From NCBI RefSeq assembly GCF_000383595.1, contig NZ_KB911581.1, positions 3,912,265 through 3,976,264 on the forward strand: 64,000 nucleotides of DNA, read 5' to 3'. Positions 32,986 to 42,059 of this stretch are shown here, piece after piece. Position 1 is the stretch's first letter. Each line of letters opens with the position of its first letter. The position numbers were made by a program, and so were the translations under genes. The notes under the pieces are model-generated. The model searched no databases and was not told the origin of the DNA. It saw only the letters and a list, made by a program, of their open reading frames with translations. This stretch comes from Streptomyces bottropensis ATCC 25435 (GTDB lineage: Bacteria > Actinomycetota > Actinomycetes > Streptomycetales > Streptomycetaceae).

Positions 32986-34584
32986 TTGAGAGGTATGAGG
33001 CCGACCAGAAGGGCGGCAGCGTTCGGCTCCGCCGGACTGCTCGTCACGGTGACGCTGATAGCGGGCACCGTCGCCGCCCCCGTGGCCAGCGCCGCGGACA
33101 GCGCGCGAGCGCAGAACCTTGAGGCCAAGGGCGTCGCCCTCGCCGCCGCGAAGGCGGCGAAGAAGGGCATCGACTGGCAGGACTGCCCCGAGAGCTGGGG
33201 CCTGGAGAAGCCGATCAAGTGCGGCTGGGTCTCCGTGCCACTGGACTACGCCAAGCCGAACGGCAAGCAGATCGAGCTGGCCGTGGACCGTATCGGCAGC
33301 ACCGGTACGAAGGAGGAGCGGCAGGGCGCGCTCGTCTACAACCCGGGCGGCCCCGGTGGCTCGGGCCTGCGCTTCCCGCGCCGGGTCACCACCAAGGCCC
33401 CGCTGTGGGCCAAGACGTCCAAGGCGTACGACTTCGTGGGCTTCGACCCGCGTGGTGTCGGCAAGTCGGCGCCCATCTCCTGTGTCGACCCGCAGGAGTT
33501 CGTGAAAGCGCCCAAGATGGACCCGGTCCCGGACTCCGAGGCCGACAAGCTGAAGCAGCGGGGGCTCGCGGCCGACTACGCGGCGGGCTGCAAGAAGCGC
33601 AGCGGCGAGATGCTGCCGCAGATGACGACACCGAACACCGCGCGCGACCTGGACGTCATCCGGGCCGCCCTGGGGGAGAAGAAGCTCAACTTCCTCGGTG
33701 TCTCCTACGGCACCTACATCGGTGCCGTCTACGGCACCCTCTTCCCGGACCACGTGCGCCGCATGGTCGTCGACAGCGTGGTGAACCCCTCCCGCGAGAA
33801 GATCTGGTACGAGGCCAACCTGGACCAGGACGTCGCCTTCGAGGGCCGGTGGCAGGACTGGACGAAGTGGGTCGCGCAGAACGACGCGACGTACCACCTC
33901 GGGAACACCCAGGCCAAGGTGCAGGCCAAGTGGCTGGAGCTGCGCGCCACCGCGAAGAAGGAGCCCCTCGGCGGCCTCGTCGGCCCGGCCGAGCTGATCT
34001 CCTTCTTCCAGAGCGCCCCGTACTACGACTCCTCGTGGGCGCCCACCGCCCGGGTCTGGAGCAAGTACGCCGCCGGTGACACCCAGGCACTGGTCGACGC
34101 GGCCGCCCCGGACCTCACCGACACCGCGGGCAACGCGGCCTCGGAGAACGGCAACGCCGTGTACACGGCGGTCGAATGCACCGACGCCAAGTGGCCCACC
34201 AGCTGGCGCAAGTGGGACCGTGACAACACCCGGCTGCACAAGAGCCACCCGTTCATGACGTGGGCCAACGCCTGGATGAACCTGCCGTGCGCCACCTGGC
34301 AGTCCAAGCAGTACACCCCGCTGAACGTGAAGACGAAGGAGGGCCTGCCGCCCGTCCTGATCGTCCAGTCCGAGCGTGACGCGGCCACGCCGTACGAGGG
34401 TGCCGTCGAACTGCACAAGCGGTTCAGGGGCTCCCGTCTGATCACGGAGCAGAACGCGGGCTCGCACGGAGTCACCGGCCTGGTCAACCCGTGTGTCAAC
34501 GAGCGCGTGGACTCCTACCTGCTCACCGGCGAGGTGGGCGGGGCCGACGTGAAGTGCGCGCCGCACGCCACGCCCGCTCCGTAG
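32986..34584 (+). CDS. Secreted tripeptidyl aminopeptidase (peptidase S33, Tap-like)
   Basis: 532 residues. Signal peptide about 1-37 (TRRAAAFGSAGLLVTVTLIAG, ending near PVASAA). An alpha/beta hydrolase with oxyanion region YNPGGPGGSGL, nucleophile Ser in NFLGVSYGTYIGAVYG, C-terminal Asp region QSERDAATPYEGA, and His in NAGSHGVTG. These are typical of streptomycete Tap/SlpD-type aminopeptidases that trim tripeptides from secreted proteins. TTG at 32986 with GGGGAG upstream is chosen; ATG 32995 is an alternative. Ends before a strong terminator. Confidence 0.92.
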   Translation: MRGMRPTRRAAAFGSAGLLVTVTLIAGTVAAPVASAADSARAQNLEAKGVALAAAKAAKKGIDWQDCPESWGLEKPIKCGWVSVPLDYAKPNGKQIELAVDRIGSTGTKEERQGALVYNPGGPGGSGLRFPRRVTTKAPLWAKTSKAYDFVGFDPRGVGKSAPISCVDPQEFVKAPKMDPVPDSEADKLKQRGLAADYAAGCKKRSGEMLPQMTTPNTARDLDVIRAALGEKKLNFLGVSYGTYIGAVYGTLFPDHVRRMVVDSVVNPSREKIWYEANLDQDVAFEGRWQDWTKWVAQNDATYHLGNTQAKVQAKWLELRATAKKEPLGGLVGPAELISFFQSAPYYDSSWAPTARVWSKYAAGDTQALVDAAAPDLTDTAGNAASENGNAVYTAVECTDAKWPTSWRKWDRDNTRLHKSHPFMTWANAWMNLPCATWQSKQYTPLNVKTKEGLPPVLIVQSERDAATPYEGAVELHKRFRGSRLITEQNAGSHGVTGLVNPCVNERVDSYLLTGEVGGADVKCAPHATPAP

Positions 34585-34607
34585 GCCGGCCGTAGTCGCC
34601 TGACGGA

Positions 34608-34647
34608 CGGAAGGGGGTGACCGGGATTCCCCGGTCACCCCCTTCCG
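34608..34647. terminator. 18-bp-stem terminator between convergent genes
   Basis: Arms 34608-34625 and 34630-34647 (CGGAAGGGGGTGACCGGG and complement), loop ATTC. Placed 23 bp after the aminopeptidase stop and 15 bp before the convergent epimerase stop, so it can act both ways. Confidence 0.85.
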
Positions 34648-34662
34648 CGTGGGCTCACCCGG

Positions 34663-35703
34663 TCACGCCGGGCGGCCCGCCAGCCAGGCGTCCTCCGCCG
34701 CGTAGTCGAAGAGGTCCCCGTACAGCTCGGCCATCCTGGGATACGCCTCCCGCCAGTCCCGTGCGGCGGCCAGCCGGCCCTCGATCCACGCGACCGTCTC
34801 CGGCAGCGTCTGCGCGTACCGGACCACGGCGCGGTACCCCAACTCACGCTCGGCGGCCGACATGTCGCACACCACCGGCACCGGTACGGACCAGGGCGTG
34901 TCGCCCACGGTGGGAGCCGGGGCGGGGCCGTCGACCAGCACGTTCTCCGCGTCGACCCCCATGACCGCGTCGATCGCGGCGGCGATCTCCCCGACGGTCG
35001 GCGCCTCGGGGTCGACCGCGTTCAGCACCCGGGTGCCGGGCCGCGCGGCCGCCAGCCGGATCAGCTCGGCGATGTTGTGGACGCTCACCGGATGGAAACG
35101 GCTCGCGCCGCCGTACGCGAGGATCCGGCGGGGCCGTCGGTCCAGGTTGCGCTTCACGAAGTACAGCTCGCGCGGTGTGCGGCAGTGCGGCCCGTGGACG
35201 GCGCCCGCGCGCAGCACGGTCGTGGGCAACCGGTCGCCCCCGGCCAGGAGTTCGCGCTCCAGGCCCGTTTTGCGGGTGCTGTACGAGGTGTCGCCCGGCC
35301 GGACCGTGCGCTGACTCTCGGGGACGGGCACCGGGTACGCGGGGAAGCCGTCCGGCTCCGCCTGGGTGTCGAAGCCGCGGCCCTTGTCGTCCTCGTACAC
35401 CGAGACACTGGACACGACGACCGCCGACCCGACCCGGTCGGCCCGCGCGAGCAACTGCCGGGCGTGTGCGGGACCGTAGGCGACGACGTCGACCAGCACG
35501 TCACAGCCGTCGCCGATCGCGGCCGTCAGTGCCGCGTCGTCCTCGCGATCGGCGGACACCGCCCGCACCTGCTCGGGCCATCCCTCGTCCCGGCCGCCGC
35601 CCCGCGAGACGGCCGTCACCGCCCAGCCGTCCCGCGCCAGCGCGCCCACGGCCACGCGCCCGATCTGTCCCGTCGCCCCGATCACCACAGCACGTCGTGT
35701 CAT
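34663..35703 (-). CDS. NAD-dependent epimerase/dehydratase family protein
   Basis: 346 residues, extended short-chain dehydrogenase fold. The nucleotide-binding motif GATGQIGR is at 9-16. The SVSVY and SYSTRKTG segments occupy the positions of the catalytic Ser and YxxxK of SDRs (Y and K are spaced as YSTRK). RFHPVSVHNIAELI is typical of the family's substrate domain. Substrate unknown. No adjacent sugar or secondary-metabolite genes. Confidence 0.85.
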   Translation of the reverse strand: MTRRAVVIGATGQIGRVAVGALARDGWAVTAVSRGGGRDEGWPEQVRAVSADREDDAALTAAIGDGCDVLVDVVAYGPAHARQLLARADRVGSAVVVSSVSVYEDDKGRGFDTQAEPDGFPAYPVPVPESQRTVRPGDTSYSTRKTGLERELLAGGDRLPTTVLRAGAVHGPHCRTPRELYFVKRNLDRRPRRILAYGGASRFHPVSVHNIAELIRLAAARPGTRVLNAVDPEAPTVGEIAAAIDAVMGVDAENVLVDGPAPAPTVGDTPWSVPVPVVCDMSAAERELGYRAVVRYAQTLPETVAWIEGRLAAARDWREAYPRMAELYGDLFDYAAEDAWLAGRPA

Positions 35704-35786
35704 GGCCCGACCGTACGACGCCCGCCCCTGGTCCGCCCGGCTGCTCTGCTATCGGCAGAGCGCCTCGACGTACCGGCGGGCAGTCG

Positions 35787-36509
35787 TCAACTCAACGGCA
35801 TGCGCGGGAACTTGCGCTCCTTCGCCGCCGCCGCTGCCTCCTCCGCCTTGACCACGGCCGCGTACTGGTCGACGTACTCCTGGTCGGAGAGCGAGAGGAT
35901 CGCGTACATGATCTCGTCGGTGATCGCGCGCAGGACGGCCTTCTCGCTCTCCATGCCCTCGTAGCGGGAGAAGTCGAGCGGCTTGCCGAAGCGGATGACG
36001 ACGGGGTGGACGTTGGGGATGACCTTGCCCGGGGGCTGTGCCTCGAAGGTGCCGATCATGGCGCAGGGGATGACGGGCACCTTGGCCCTGAGCGCCATGA
36101 CCGCCACGCCGACCTTGCCCTTGTAGAGGCGGCCGTCGTGCGAGCGGGTGCCCTCCGGGTAGATGCCGAGGAGTTCGTCCTTGCTCAGCACCCCGAGCCC
36201 CTCGCGGATGGCGGCCTGACCGGCCTCCTTGCCGGAGCGGTCGACCGGGATCTGCCCGGCGCTGCGGAAGAAGAACGCCGTCAGGCGCCCCTTGAGACCC
36301 GGTCCGGTGAAGTACTCCGCCTTCGCCAGGAACGTGATCCGGCGCTTGAGGATCGCGGGCATCAGGAAGTGGTCCGAGAAGGACAGGTGATTGCCCGCGA
36401 CGATGGCCGCGCCCGACGACGGTACGTGTTCGAGGCCCTCGATGCGAGGCCGGAAGACCAGTCGCAGCAGCGGACCCAGAAGCACGTATTTGAGCAGGTA
36501 ATAGAACAC
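35787..36509 (-). CDS. 1-acylglycerol-3-phosphate acyltransferase (PlsC family)
   Basis: 240 residues. The HX4D motif is in NHLSFSDHF, the acceptor motif is YPEGTRSHDG, and VPVIPCAMIG follows, as in PlsC/LPLAT enzymes that make phosphatidic acid. An N-terminal hydrophobic segment (YYLLKYVLLGPLLRLVF) anchors it to the membrane. Start at 36509. Alone on the minus strand with 460 bp of gene-free sequence upstream. Confidence 0.92.
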   Translation of the reverse strand: MFYYLLKYVLLGPLLRLVFRPRIEGLEHVPSSGAAIVAGNHLSFSDHFLMPAILKRRITFLAKAEYFTGPGLKGRLTAFFFRSAGQIPVDRSGKEAGQAAIREGLGVLSKDELLGIYPEGTRSHDGRLYKGKVGVAVMALRAKVPVIPCAMIGTFEAQPPGKVIPNVHPVVIRFGKPLDFSRYEGMESEKAVLRAITDEIMYAILSLSDQEYVDQYAAVVKAEEAAAAAKERKFPRMPLS

Positions 36510-36972
36510 GGCGTCTCCCTCGCGCTACCCGATCGACCCTATGGACGTGTTCCGCCAGGTCACCGCCGTCATGCGTGCTCGCGACCCTCTGCGGGTGCGG
36601 CCGTCCGCGGCCGGTCCCGATCGCGCTCACGCTGACTCCTCGCTGACATCGCTGACGTTGCGTCAGGCGCGTGAGCGCTGGTGAGCCCCGTCCTGCGTGT
36701 CGACGATTGATCGTAGCCCGCCCTGCCACGTCACCGGGAGCACCCGGACCCGCCTACGTCGCCGGATGCGGACTTCTGGCCGAACCACGCACCCGGCAAC
36801 GCCGAACCCGCCCTCGGAGTCCACACCGAGCAGCCCTTCCTCCGGGCGCCTGCCCGGCGCCCTCCACCGCGCCCCCGTGCGCGGCGCCACCCGGCGGTCC
36901 GCGAGGGCTCGGCCTCCCTGATCCACATGCCGTCGTCGGGGTGCGGGCTTAGCGTCTGGATATGGGTGTCAG
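36510..36972. other. Gene-free region between divergent genes
   Basis: 463 bp upstream of both the acyltransferase (minus) and the PP2C phosphatase (plus). It holds one perfect dyad (36652-36666). No coding frame or RNA gene is convincing. Both promoters should lie here. Confidence 0.5.
36652..36666. promoter_or_regulatory. Dyad CTGACG-TTG-CGTCAG
   Basis: Perfect 6-3-6 inverted repeat about 145 bp upstream of the acyltransferase start; possible operator for either divergent gene. Confidence 0.35.
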
Positions 36973-39141
36973 GTGTTGCGCCGCATGACCGGGTCCGGTG
37001 GGAGTCCGGGGGCGGCCGATCCGCTGGGCGAGAGCCTGGCGGCGGCGGTGCGCCGCACCGGCGCCAGATCCGGGGGTGTCTACCTGCTGGATCCGCAGGA
37101 GGCCACGCTGGGCCTGATCGCGCTGTGCGGGGTGCCGGTCGACGCCTTCGCACCATGGTGGCGGGCTCCTTATTCCGTGCACGGCCCGAGCCAGGACGCG
37201 GTCCGCAACGAGCGGCTCGTCTGGGTGAGTTCCCTGGAGGAGCTGGCTCGCTGTTACCCGCGCGTCGCTGCGGGCATCCCCTATCAGCTCGCGTTCGCTG
37301 TGCACCCGCTCAGCGAGGTCCGGCACTGCCGGGGCGCGCTGCTGCTGATGTGGGCACCCGGACGCTCCCCTCGGCTCAGCCGCCGTGAACGCGAGCACAT
37401 CGCCTTCAGCGCCCGCCGTGTCGCGCGCGTCCTGGACGCGGCCGCCGTCCCGCCGGTCATCCCGGACCGGCCGCGCTTCGTCCCTTCCCACCGCGCCGCT
37501 CCCGTCCCGCAGTCCGGGCCCGCGGCGGCCGAGATGGTGGAACGTCTGCCGCTCGGCACCCTCGCCGTCGACCAGGGAGGGTGCGTCACCTATGTCAACG
37601 CGGCGGCCGCCGGCCTGCTGGGCAGACCCGCCGAACAACTGCTCGGGACCCAGCCGTGGCAGTCACTGACCTGGCTCGACAACATCGCGTACATGGACGC
37701 GTACCGCACCGCCATGAGCAGCCGCGAGCCGGTCGCCCTGACCGTCCTGCGCCCGCCGGACCACTGGCTCGACCTCCGCCTGCACACGGACGACAGCGGC
37801 ACCAGCGTCGTCATCACCCCGAGTGCCTCGTCCAGGCCTGTCGGAGCGCGCCGCGCGATCACCGCCGACCTCTCCTCCAGGCCGGTCGGCGCGCAGCCCA
37901 TGCTGACCGGAACCCCGTCGCAGAGCCGCATCCACCTGCTGATGGCCCTGGCCGCCGCGCTGACCGAGACCCTCGGCGTGCAGGACGTCGTCGACCTGGT
38001 CGCCGAGCGGATCCTGCCCGCGTTCGGCGCCCACGGCATGATCATGTCCACCGCCGACGCCGGCCGCATCCAGATCATCGGACACCGCGGCTACGACCCC
38101 GCCGTCATCGAGCAGTTCGACGGCCTGCCCGCGGACGCCGATCTGACCCCCGCCGGCCGCGCGCTGACCACCGGCGCCTCCTCGTTCTTCGCCGACCGTG
38201 GCGAACTGTCCCGCTTCTACCCGAGAGCCCCGCAGATCACCGACAAACACGCGTGGGCCTTCCTGCCGCTGCTCAGCTCCGGGCACCCCATCGGCTGCCT
38301 CCTCCTCGCCTACAACGAGCCGCACTCCTTCCCCGCAGCGGAGCGCTCGATCCTCACGCCCCTCGCCGGGCTCATCGCCCAGGCCCTGGACCGCGCACGC
38401 CTCTACGACGCCAAGCACAACCTCGCGCACGCCCTCCAGCAGACCCTGCTGCCCCACGCCCTGCCCACCGTGACCGGACTCGACGTCGCCGCCCGTTACC
38501 TGCCCGCCAGCCTCGGCATGGACATCGGCGGTGACTTCTACGACCTCATCCGCCTCACCGACACCACCGCCGCCGCGGTCATCGGGGACGTGCAGGGCCA
38601 CGACATCACGGCGGCCGCCCTCATGGGCCAGGTCCGGATGGCCGTCCACGCCCACGCCACGGCCGGGGCCACCCCCGACCAGGTCCTCGCCCGCACCGAC
38701 CGCGACCTCGCCGACCTGAACGCCGGCCGTTTCGTCTCCTGCCTCTACGCCCACCTCGACCTCGGTCGCCGCCAGGTCACGCTCGCCAGCGCCGGACACC
38801 CGCCCCCGCTGGTGCGGCACCCCGACCGGCGCAGCCATCCCGTGGACATCCGCCCCGGCCCTCCGCTCGGCATCGGCGTCGGCAGCCCCGTCCACCCGCT
38901 CACCACGCTGTCACTGGCCCCAAAGACGCTGCTGGCCCTCTACACGGACGGTCTCGTGGAGAACCCCGGCACCGACATCGGAAACACCATCGCCGACCTC
39001 GCCCACCACCTCGGCCAGGCCGGCGATCTCCCGCTGCCCCAGCTCCTCGACAGCCTGGTCCGCCACACCCGCCCCACGGGCCGGCACACCGACGACATCG
39101 CCCTGTTCCTGCTGCGACCCCACCGCACCGCCGCGTCCTGA
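36973..39141 (+). CDS. GAF-PAS-GAF-PP2C sensor phosphatase (RsbU/SpoIIE-like)
   Basis: 722 residues. Domains in order: GAF-like about 15-150; PAS about 190-280 (MVERLPLGTLAVDQGGCVTYVN, LLGRPAEQLLG); second GAF about 315-470 (ILPAFGAHGMIMSTADAG); SpoIIE-type PP2C phosphatase about 490-715 with PASLGMDIGGDFYDL, VIGDVQGHDITAAALMGQ, LASAGHPPPLV and the metal-binding DDIALFLL. These enzymes dephosphorylate anti-anti-sigma factors in response to signals. Start GTG 36973 or ATG 36985. Monocistronic. Confidence 0.93.
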   Translation: MLRRMTGSGGSPGAADPLGESLAAAVRRTGARSGGVYLLDPQEATLGLIALCGVPVDAFAPWWRAPYSVHGPSQDAVRNERLVWVSSLEELARCYPRVAAGIPYQLAFAVHPLSEVRHCRGALLLMWAPGRSPRLSRREREHIAFSARRVARVLDAAAVPPVIPDRPRFVPSHRAAPVPQSGPAAAEMVERLPLGTLAVDQGGCVTYVNAAAAGLLGRPAEQLLGTQPWQSLTWLDNIAYMDAYRTAMSSREPVALTVLRPPDHWLDLRLHTDDSGTSVVITPSASSRPVGARRAITADLSSRPVGAQPMLTGTPSQSRIHLLMALAAALTETLGVQDVVDLVAERILPAFGAHGMIMSTADAGRIQIIGHRGYDPAVIEQFDGLPADADLTPAGRALTTGASSFFADRGELSRFYPRAPQITDKHAWAFLPLLSSGHPIGCLLLAYNEPHSFPAAERSILTPLAGLIAQALDRARLYDAKHNLAHALQQTLLPHALPTVTGLDVAARYLPASLGMDIGGDFYDLIRLTDTTAAAVIGDVQGHDITAAALMGQVRMAVHAHATAGATPDQVLARTDRDLADLNAGRFVSCLYAHLDLGRRQVTLASAGHPPPLVRHPDRRSHPVDIRPGPPLGIGVGSPVHPLTTLSLAPKTLLALYTDGLVENPGTDIGNTIADLAHHLGQAGDLPLPQLLDSLVRHTRPTGRHTDDIALFLLRPHRTAAS

Positions 39142-39228
39142 CGGGGCCGGACATCGGCCGTCCTTCGATGTCCGGCGGGCGCCGGCCGTCCGTTCGACGT
39201 CGCCCACCCGCCCGCCGCCCGCCATCCT

Positions 39229-40455
39229 TCAGGCGCCCTCCTTCAAGACCTCCCCCAACGTCCCCAACGCGGACCGGAGTTCCGCGGCCGTGATCGTCAG
39301 GGGCGGAGCCAGGCGGATGGTCGAGCCGTGGGTGTCCTTGACGAGGATGCCCGCCGCCATGAGGCGATGGCTGATCTCGCGGCCCGTACCGAGCGCGGGG
39401 TCGATGTCGACGCCCGCCCACAGCCCGCGCGCCCGGAAGCCGACCACGCCCCGGCCGACCAGCTCCGTGAGCCCCTCCCGCAGGACCCCGCCCAGTTCGG
39501 CGGCCCTGCGCTGGAACTCCCCGGTGCGCAGCAGCTCGACCACCGCCGAACCGACCGCCGCCGCGAGAGGGTTGCCGCCGAAGGTCGAGCCGTGCTCGCC
39601 GGGACGCAGGACCGACAGCACCTCCCGGCGGGCCACCACCGCCGACACCGGCACGATGCCGCCGCCGAGCGCCTTGCCGAGCAGTACGGCGTCGGGCAGG
39701 ACGTCCTCGTGGTCGACGGCGAGCGTGCGGCCGGTGCGGCCGAGACCCGACTGGATCTCGTCCGCGACGAAGAGACAACCGGTGCGCCGGGTCAGCTCGC
39801 GCACGCCGCGCAGATAGCCGTCGTCGGGGATGAGCACGCCCGCCTCGCCCTGGATCGGCTCGATCAGCACCGCGGCCGTCGTCTCGTCGATCGCCGCCTC
39901 CAGCGCGGCGAGGTCGTTGTACGGGACCACACGGAAGCCGGGAGTGAAGGGGCCGAAGCCGTCGCGGGCCACCGGGTCGGTGGAGAAGCTGACGATGGTC
40001 GTCGTACGGCCGTGGAAGTTGTCGGCGGCGACGACGATCGTGGCCCGGTCGGCGGGGACGCCCTTCACCTCGTAGGCCCATTTGCGGGCCACCTTGATCG
40101 CGCTCTCCACGGCCTCGGCGCCCGTGTTCATCGGCAGCACCATGTCCAGGCCGGTCAGCGCGGCCAGGGACTCGGCGAACTCGGCGAGCCGGTCGTTGTG
40201 GAAGGCCCGCGAGGTGAGGGTGAGCGTGTCCAGCTGGCGGTGCGCCGCGTCGATCAGTGCCGGATGGCGGTGACCGAAGTTGAGGGCGGAGTACCCGGCG
40301 AGCATGTCCAGATAGCGGTGGCCCTCGACGTCCTCCACCCAGGTGCCCTCGGCACGGGCCACGACCACGGGCAGCGGGTGGTAGTTGTGCGCGAGGACGG
40401 GCTCCTCGGCACGGATGAGGTCGGCCGACGAGCGCGTGGGGGCGGGGGCGGTCAT
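39229..40455 (-). CDS. rocD: Ornithine aminotransferase
   Basis: 408 residues, PLP class III. Ornithine aminotransferase features: NYHPLPVVVARAEGTWVEDVEG, MLAGYSALNFGHRHP, NTGAEAVESAIKVARKW, VADEIQSGLGRTG (PLP Asp), LLGKALGGGIVPVSAV (PLP Lys) and HGSTFGGNPLA. Converts ornithine to glutamate semialdehyde. Follows ddaH by 59 bp, making an arginine/citrulline to glutamate route with the hydrolase upstream. Start ATG 40455. Confidence 0.93.
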   Translation of the reverse strand: MTAPAPTRSSADLIRAEEPVLAHNYHPLPVVVARAEGTWVEDVEGHRYLDMLAGYSALNFGHRHPALIDAAHRQLDTLTLTSRAFHNDRLAEFAESLAALTGLDMVLPMNTGAEAVESAIKVARKWAYEVKGVPADRATIVVAADNFHGRTTTIVSFSTDPVARDGFGPFTPGFRVVPYNDLAALEAAIDETTAAVLIEPIQGEAGVLIPDDGYLRGVRELTRRTGCLFVADEIQSGLGRTGRTLAVDHEDVLPDAVLLGKALGGGIVPVSAVVARREVLSVLRPGEHGSTFGGNPLAAAVGSAVVELLRTGEFQRRAAELGGVLREGLTELVGRGVVGFRARGLWAGVDIDPALGTGREISHRLMAAGILVKDTHGSTIRLAPPLTITAAELRSALGTLGEVLKEGA

Positions 40456-40514
40456 GAGCGGACCTCCATCGGTCAGGGGGCGGGTCGTACGAAGCGGGCG
40501 GCGGGTGTCCTCGG

Positions 40515-41390
40515 TCACGGGCGGATCTCCTGAGTGACGCACTTGATGCCGCCGCCCGCCTTCTGGAACTCCGACAGGTCGACGGGGACGGGCACGTAGC
40601 CCAGCCGGGTGAGCTGGTCGGCGAGTTCCTTGGCCCGGGGCGAGATGAACACGTGGCGGCCGTCCGACACCGAGTTCAGGCCGAAGGCCATGGCGTCCTG
40701 GCGGGTCGCGATCACCGCGTCCGGGTAGAGCCGGGCGAGGACCGCTCGGCTGCCGGGGGAGAAGGCCTCCGGGTAGTACGCGATGTTCCCCGCCGAGCCG
40801 TCGCCGGCGTCTTCCAGGACGAACAGCGCGGTGTCCAGATGGTAGAAACGCGGGTCCACCAGCTGGAGGCTGATCACGGGGACGCCGAAGAACTCCTGTG
40901 CCTGGCGATGCGCCTCTCGGGTGGTGCGGAAGCCGGTCCCGGCGAGCAGATAGCGGCCGGTCGGCACCAGGTCGCCCTCCCCCTCGCACACCGACTCCGA
41001 GCGCAGCACGTCGTACCCGGCGCTCCGGAACCAGGCGTCGTACGCGGTGGACTCGGGGCGCCGCTCGGGCGCGTGGAACAGCGAGCCGAGGACCCGGCCG
41101 CCGAGGACGAGCGCGCAGTTCGCCGCGAATACCATGTCGGGCAGCGCCGCCACCGGCTCCACGGTGTCCACGGTGTGGCCGAGGGTCCGGTAGGCGTGGA
41201 TCAGCTCCCGCCACTGATCCTGAGCGAGGTCGACGTCCACGGGGGTGTCCGGATGCATCCAGGGGTTGATCGAGTACTGCACGGCGAAGTGTCTGGGTTC
41301 ACAGACGAGAAAGCGCCGAAGGCGCGGCACACGGCTGTCGGGCACAGAGGGTTTCTCCGCTTCCTGCGGTGTCGGCTGGGATGACACCAC
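40515..41390 (-). CDS. ddaH: Dimethylarginine dimethylaminohydrolase family (amidinotransferase fold)
   Basis: 291 residues. Catalytic Cys284 is in GGGIKCVTQEI, the catalytic His in RFYHLDTALFVLED, and the substrate-binding ANCALVLGGRVLGS is typical. Family members hydrolyse dimethylarginine or arginine to citrulline. Pairing with rocD favours a catabolic arginine-type substrate. Start GTG 41390 (next codon is also GTG). An Lrp-type operator sits 30 bp upstream. Confidence 0.85.
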   Translation of the reverse strand: MVSSQPTPQEAEKPSVPDSRVPRLRRFLVCEPRHFAVQYSINPWMHPDTPVDVDLAQDQWRELIHAYRTLGHTVDTVEPVAALPDMVFAANCALVLGGRVLGSLFHAPERRPESTAYDAWFRSAGYDVLRSESVCEGEGDLVPTGRYLLAGTGFRTTREAHRQAQEFFGVPVISLQLVDPRFYHLDTALFVLEDAGDGSAGNIAYYPEAFSPGSRAVLARLYPDAVIATRQDAMAFGLNSVSDGRHVFISPRAKELADQLTRLGYVPVPVDLSEFQKAGGGIKCVTQEIRP

Positions 41391-41419
41391 GGTAGGAATC
41401 GGGACACACGCACGACAAG

Positions 41420-41453
41420 GAACAAACGTTGCTTGTTCGCGCAGTAATGCTGC
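41420..41453. promoter_or_regulatory. Lrp/AsnC-type operator pair
   Basis: GAACAA (41420-41425), 7 nt, TTGTTC (41433-41438), and a second dyad GCAG-TAATG-CTGC (41441-41453). Both lie between the lrp gene and ddaH on the same strand. AT-rich against the surroundings. Confidence 0.6.
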
Positions 41454-41466
41454 GTGTTGAATCGGC

Positions 41467-41958
41467 TCAGCGCACGTTCGCTGCGTCCTGGGTGGCTCCG
41501 GCCTCCGGAGCCTCCGGCAGCAGGTGCGACAGCACCATGTAACTGATCGTCTTCCGGATGAACGGCTCGGTCCGGATCCGCTCCAGCACCTCCTCGAAGT
41601 GCTCCACGTCGACGGCCCGCACGTGCAGCAGCGCGTCCGCGCCCCCGGTCACCGTCATCGCCGCGGTGATCTCCGGATGGTTGCGCACGACCTCCGCGAG
41701 CCGCCGGGGCGGCGCCGCGCCCTCGCAGTACACCTCCACGTACGCCTCCGTGCGCCAGCCGAGCGCCGCGGGCTGCACGGTCGCCGTGAACCCGGTGATC
41801 ACCCCGGTCTCGCGCAACCGGTCCACCCGGCGCTTCACCGCGGTGGCCGAAAGACCGATGGCCGAGCCGATCTCGGCGAAGCTGGTCCTCGCGTTCGCCA
41901 TCAACGCCGTGATGATCTTGCGGTCGAGTTCGTCGAACGCCGCGGAGTTGCTGCTCAT
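41467..41958 (-). CDS. Lrp/AsnC-family regulator
   Basis: 163 residues. N-terminal helix-turn-helix with LDRKIITALMANARTSFAEIGSAIG then SATAVKRRVDRLRETGVI; C-terminal RAM domain with the gly-rich VTGGADALLHVRA. Probably senses arginine, ornithine or a related amino acid and controls ddaH-rocD, which lie directly downstream on the same strand. Start ATG 41958. Confidence 0.92.
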   Translation of the reverse strand: MSSNSAAFDELDRKIITALMANARTSFAEIGSAIGLSATAVKRRVDRLRETGVITGFTATVQPAALGWRTEAYVEVYCEGAAPPRRLAEVVRNHPEITAAMTVTGGADALLHVRAVDVEHFEEVLERIRTEPFIRKTISYMVLSHLLPEAPEAGATQDAANVR

Positions 41959-42045
41959 GCGGGCACTGTATCCAGCGAGGGGGCTCGCGACCCCCGGTGT
42001 GAAGGGCTCCTGCGCGCGCCCGTGTGCAGGCGTACGAATTACTCC

Positions 42046-42051
42046 TACACT
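42046..42051 (+). promoter_or_regulatory. Candidate -10 of leaderless lytTR gene
   Basis: TACACT ends 8 nt before the ATG at 42060, and no Shine-Dalgarno is seen. Suggests leaderless transcription. Confidence 0.4.
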
Positions 42052-42059
42052 CCACGTTC

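Noticed and set aside
36510..36972. Possible small gene in the gap before the PP2C phosphatase
   Set aside because: No frame has both a ribosome site and streptomycete codon bias.
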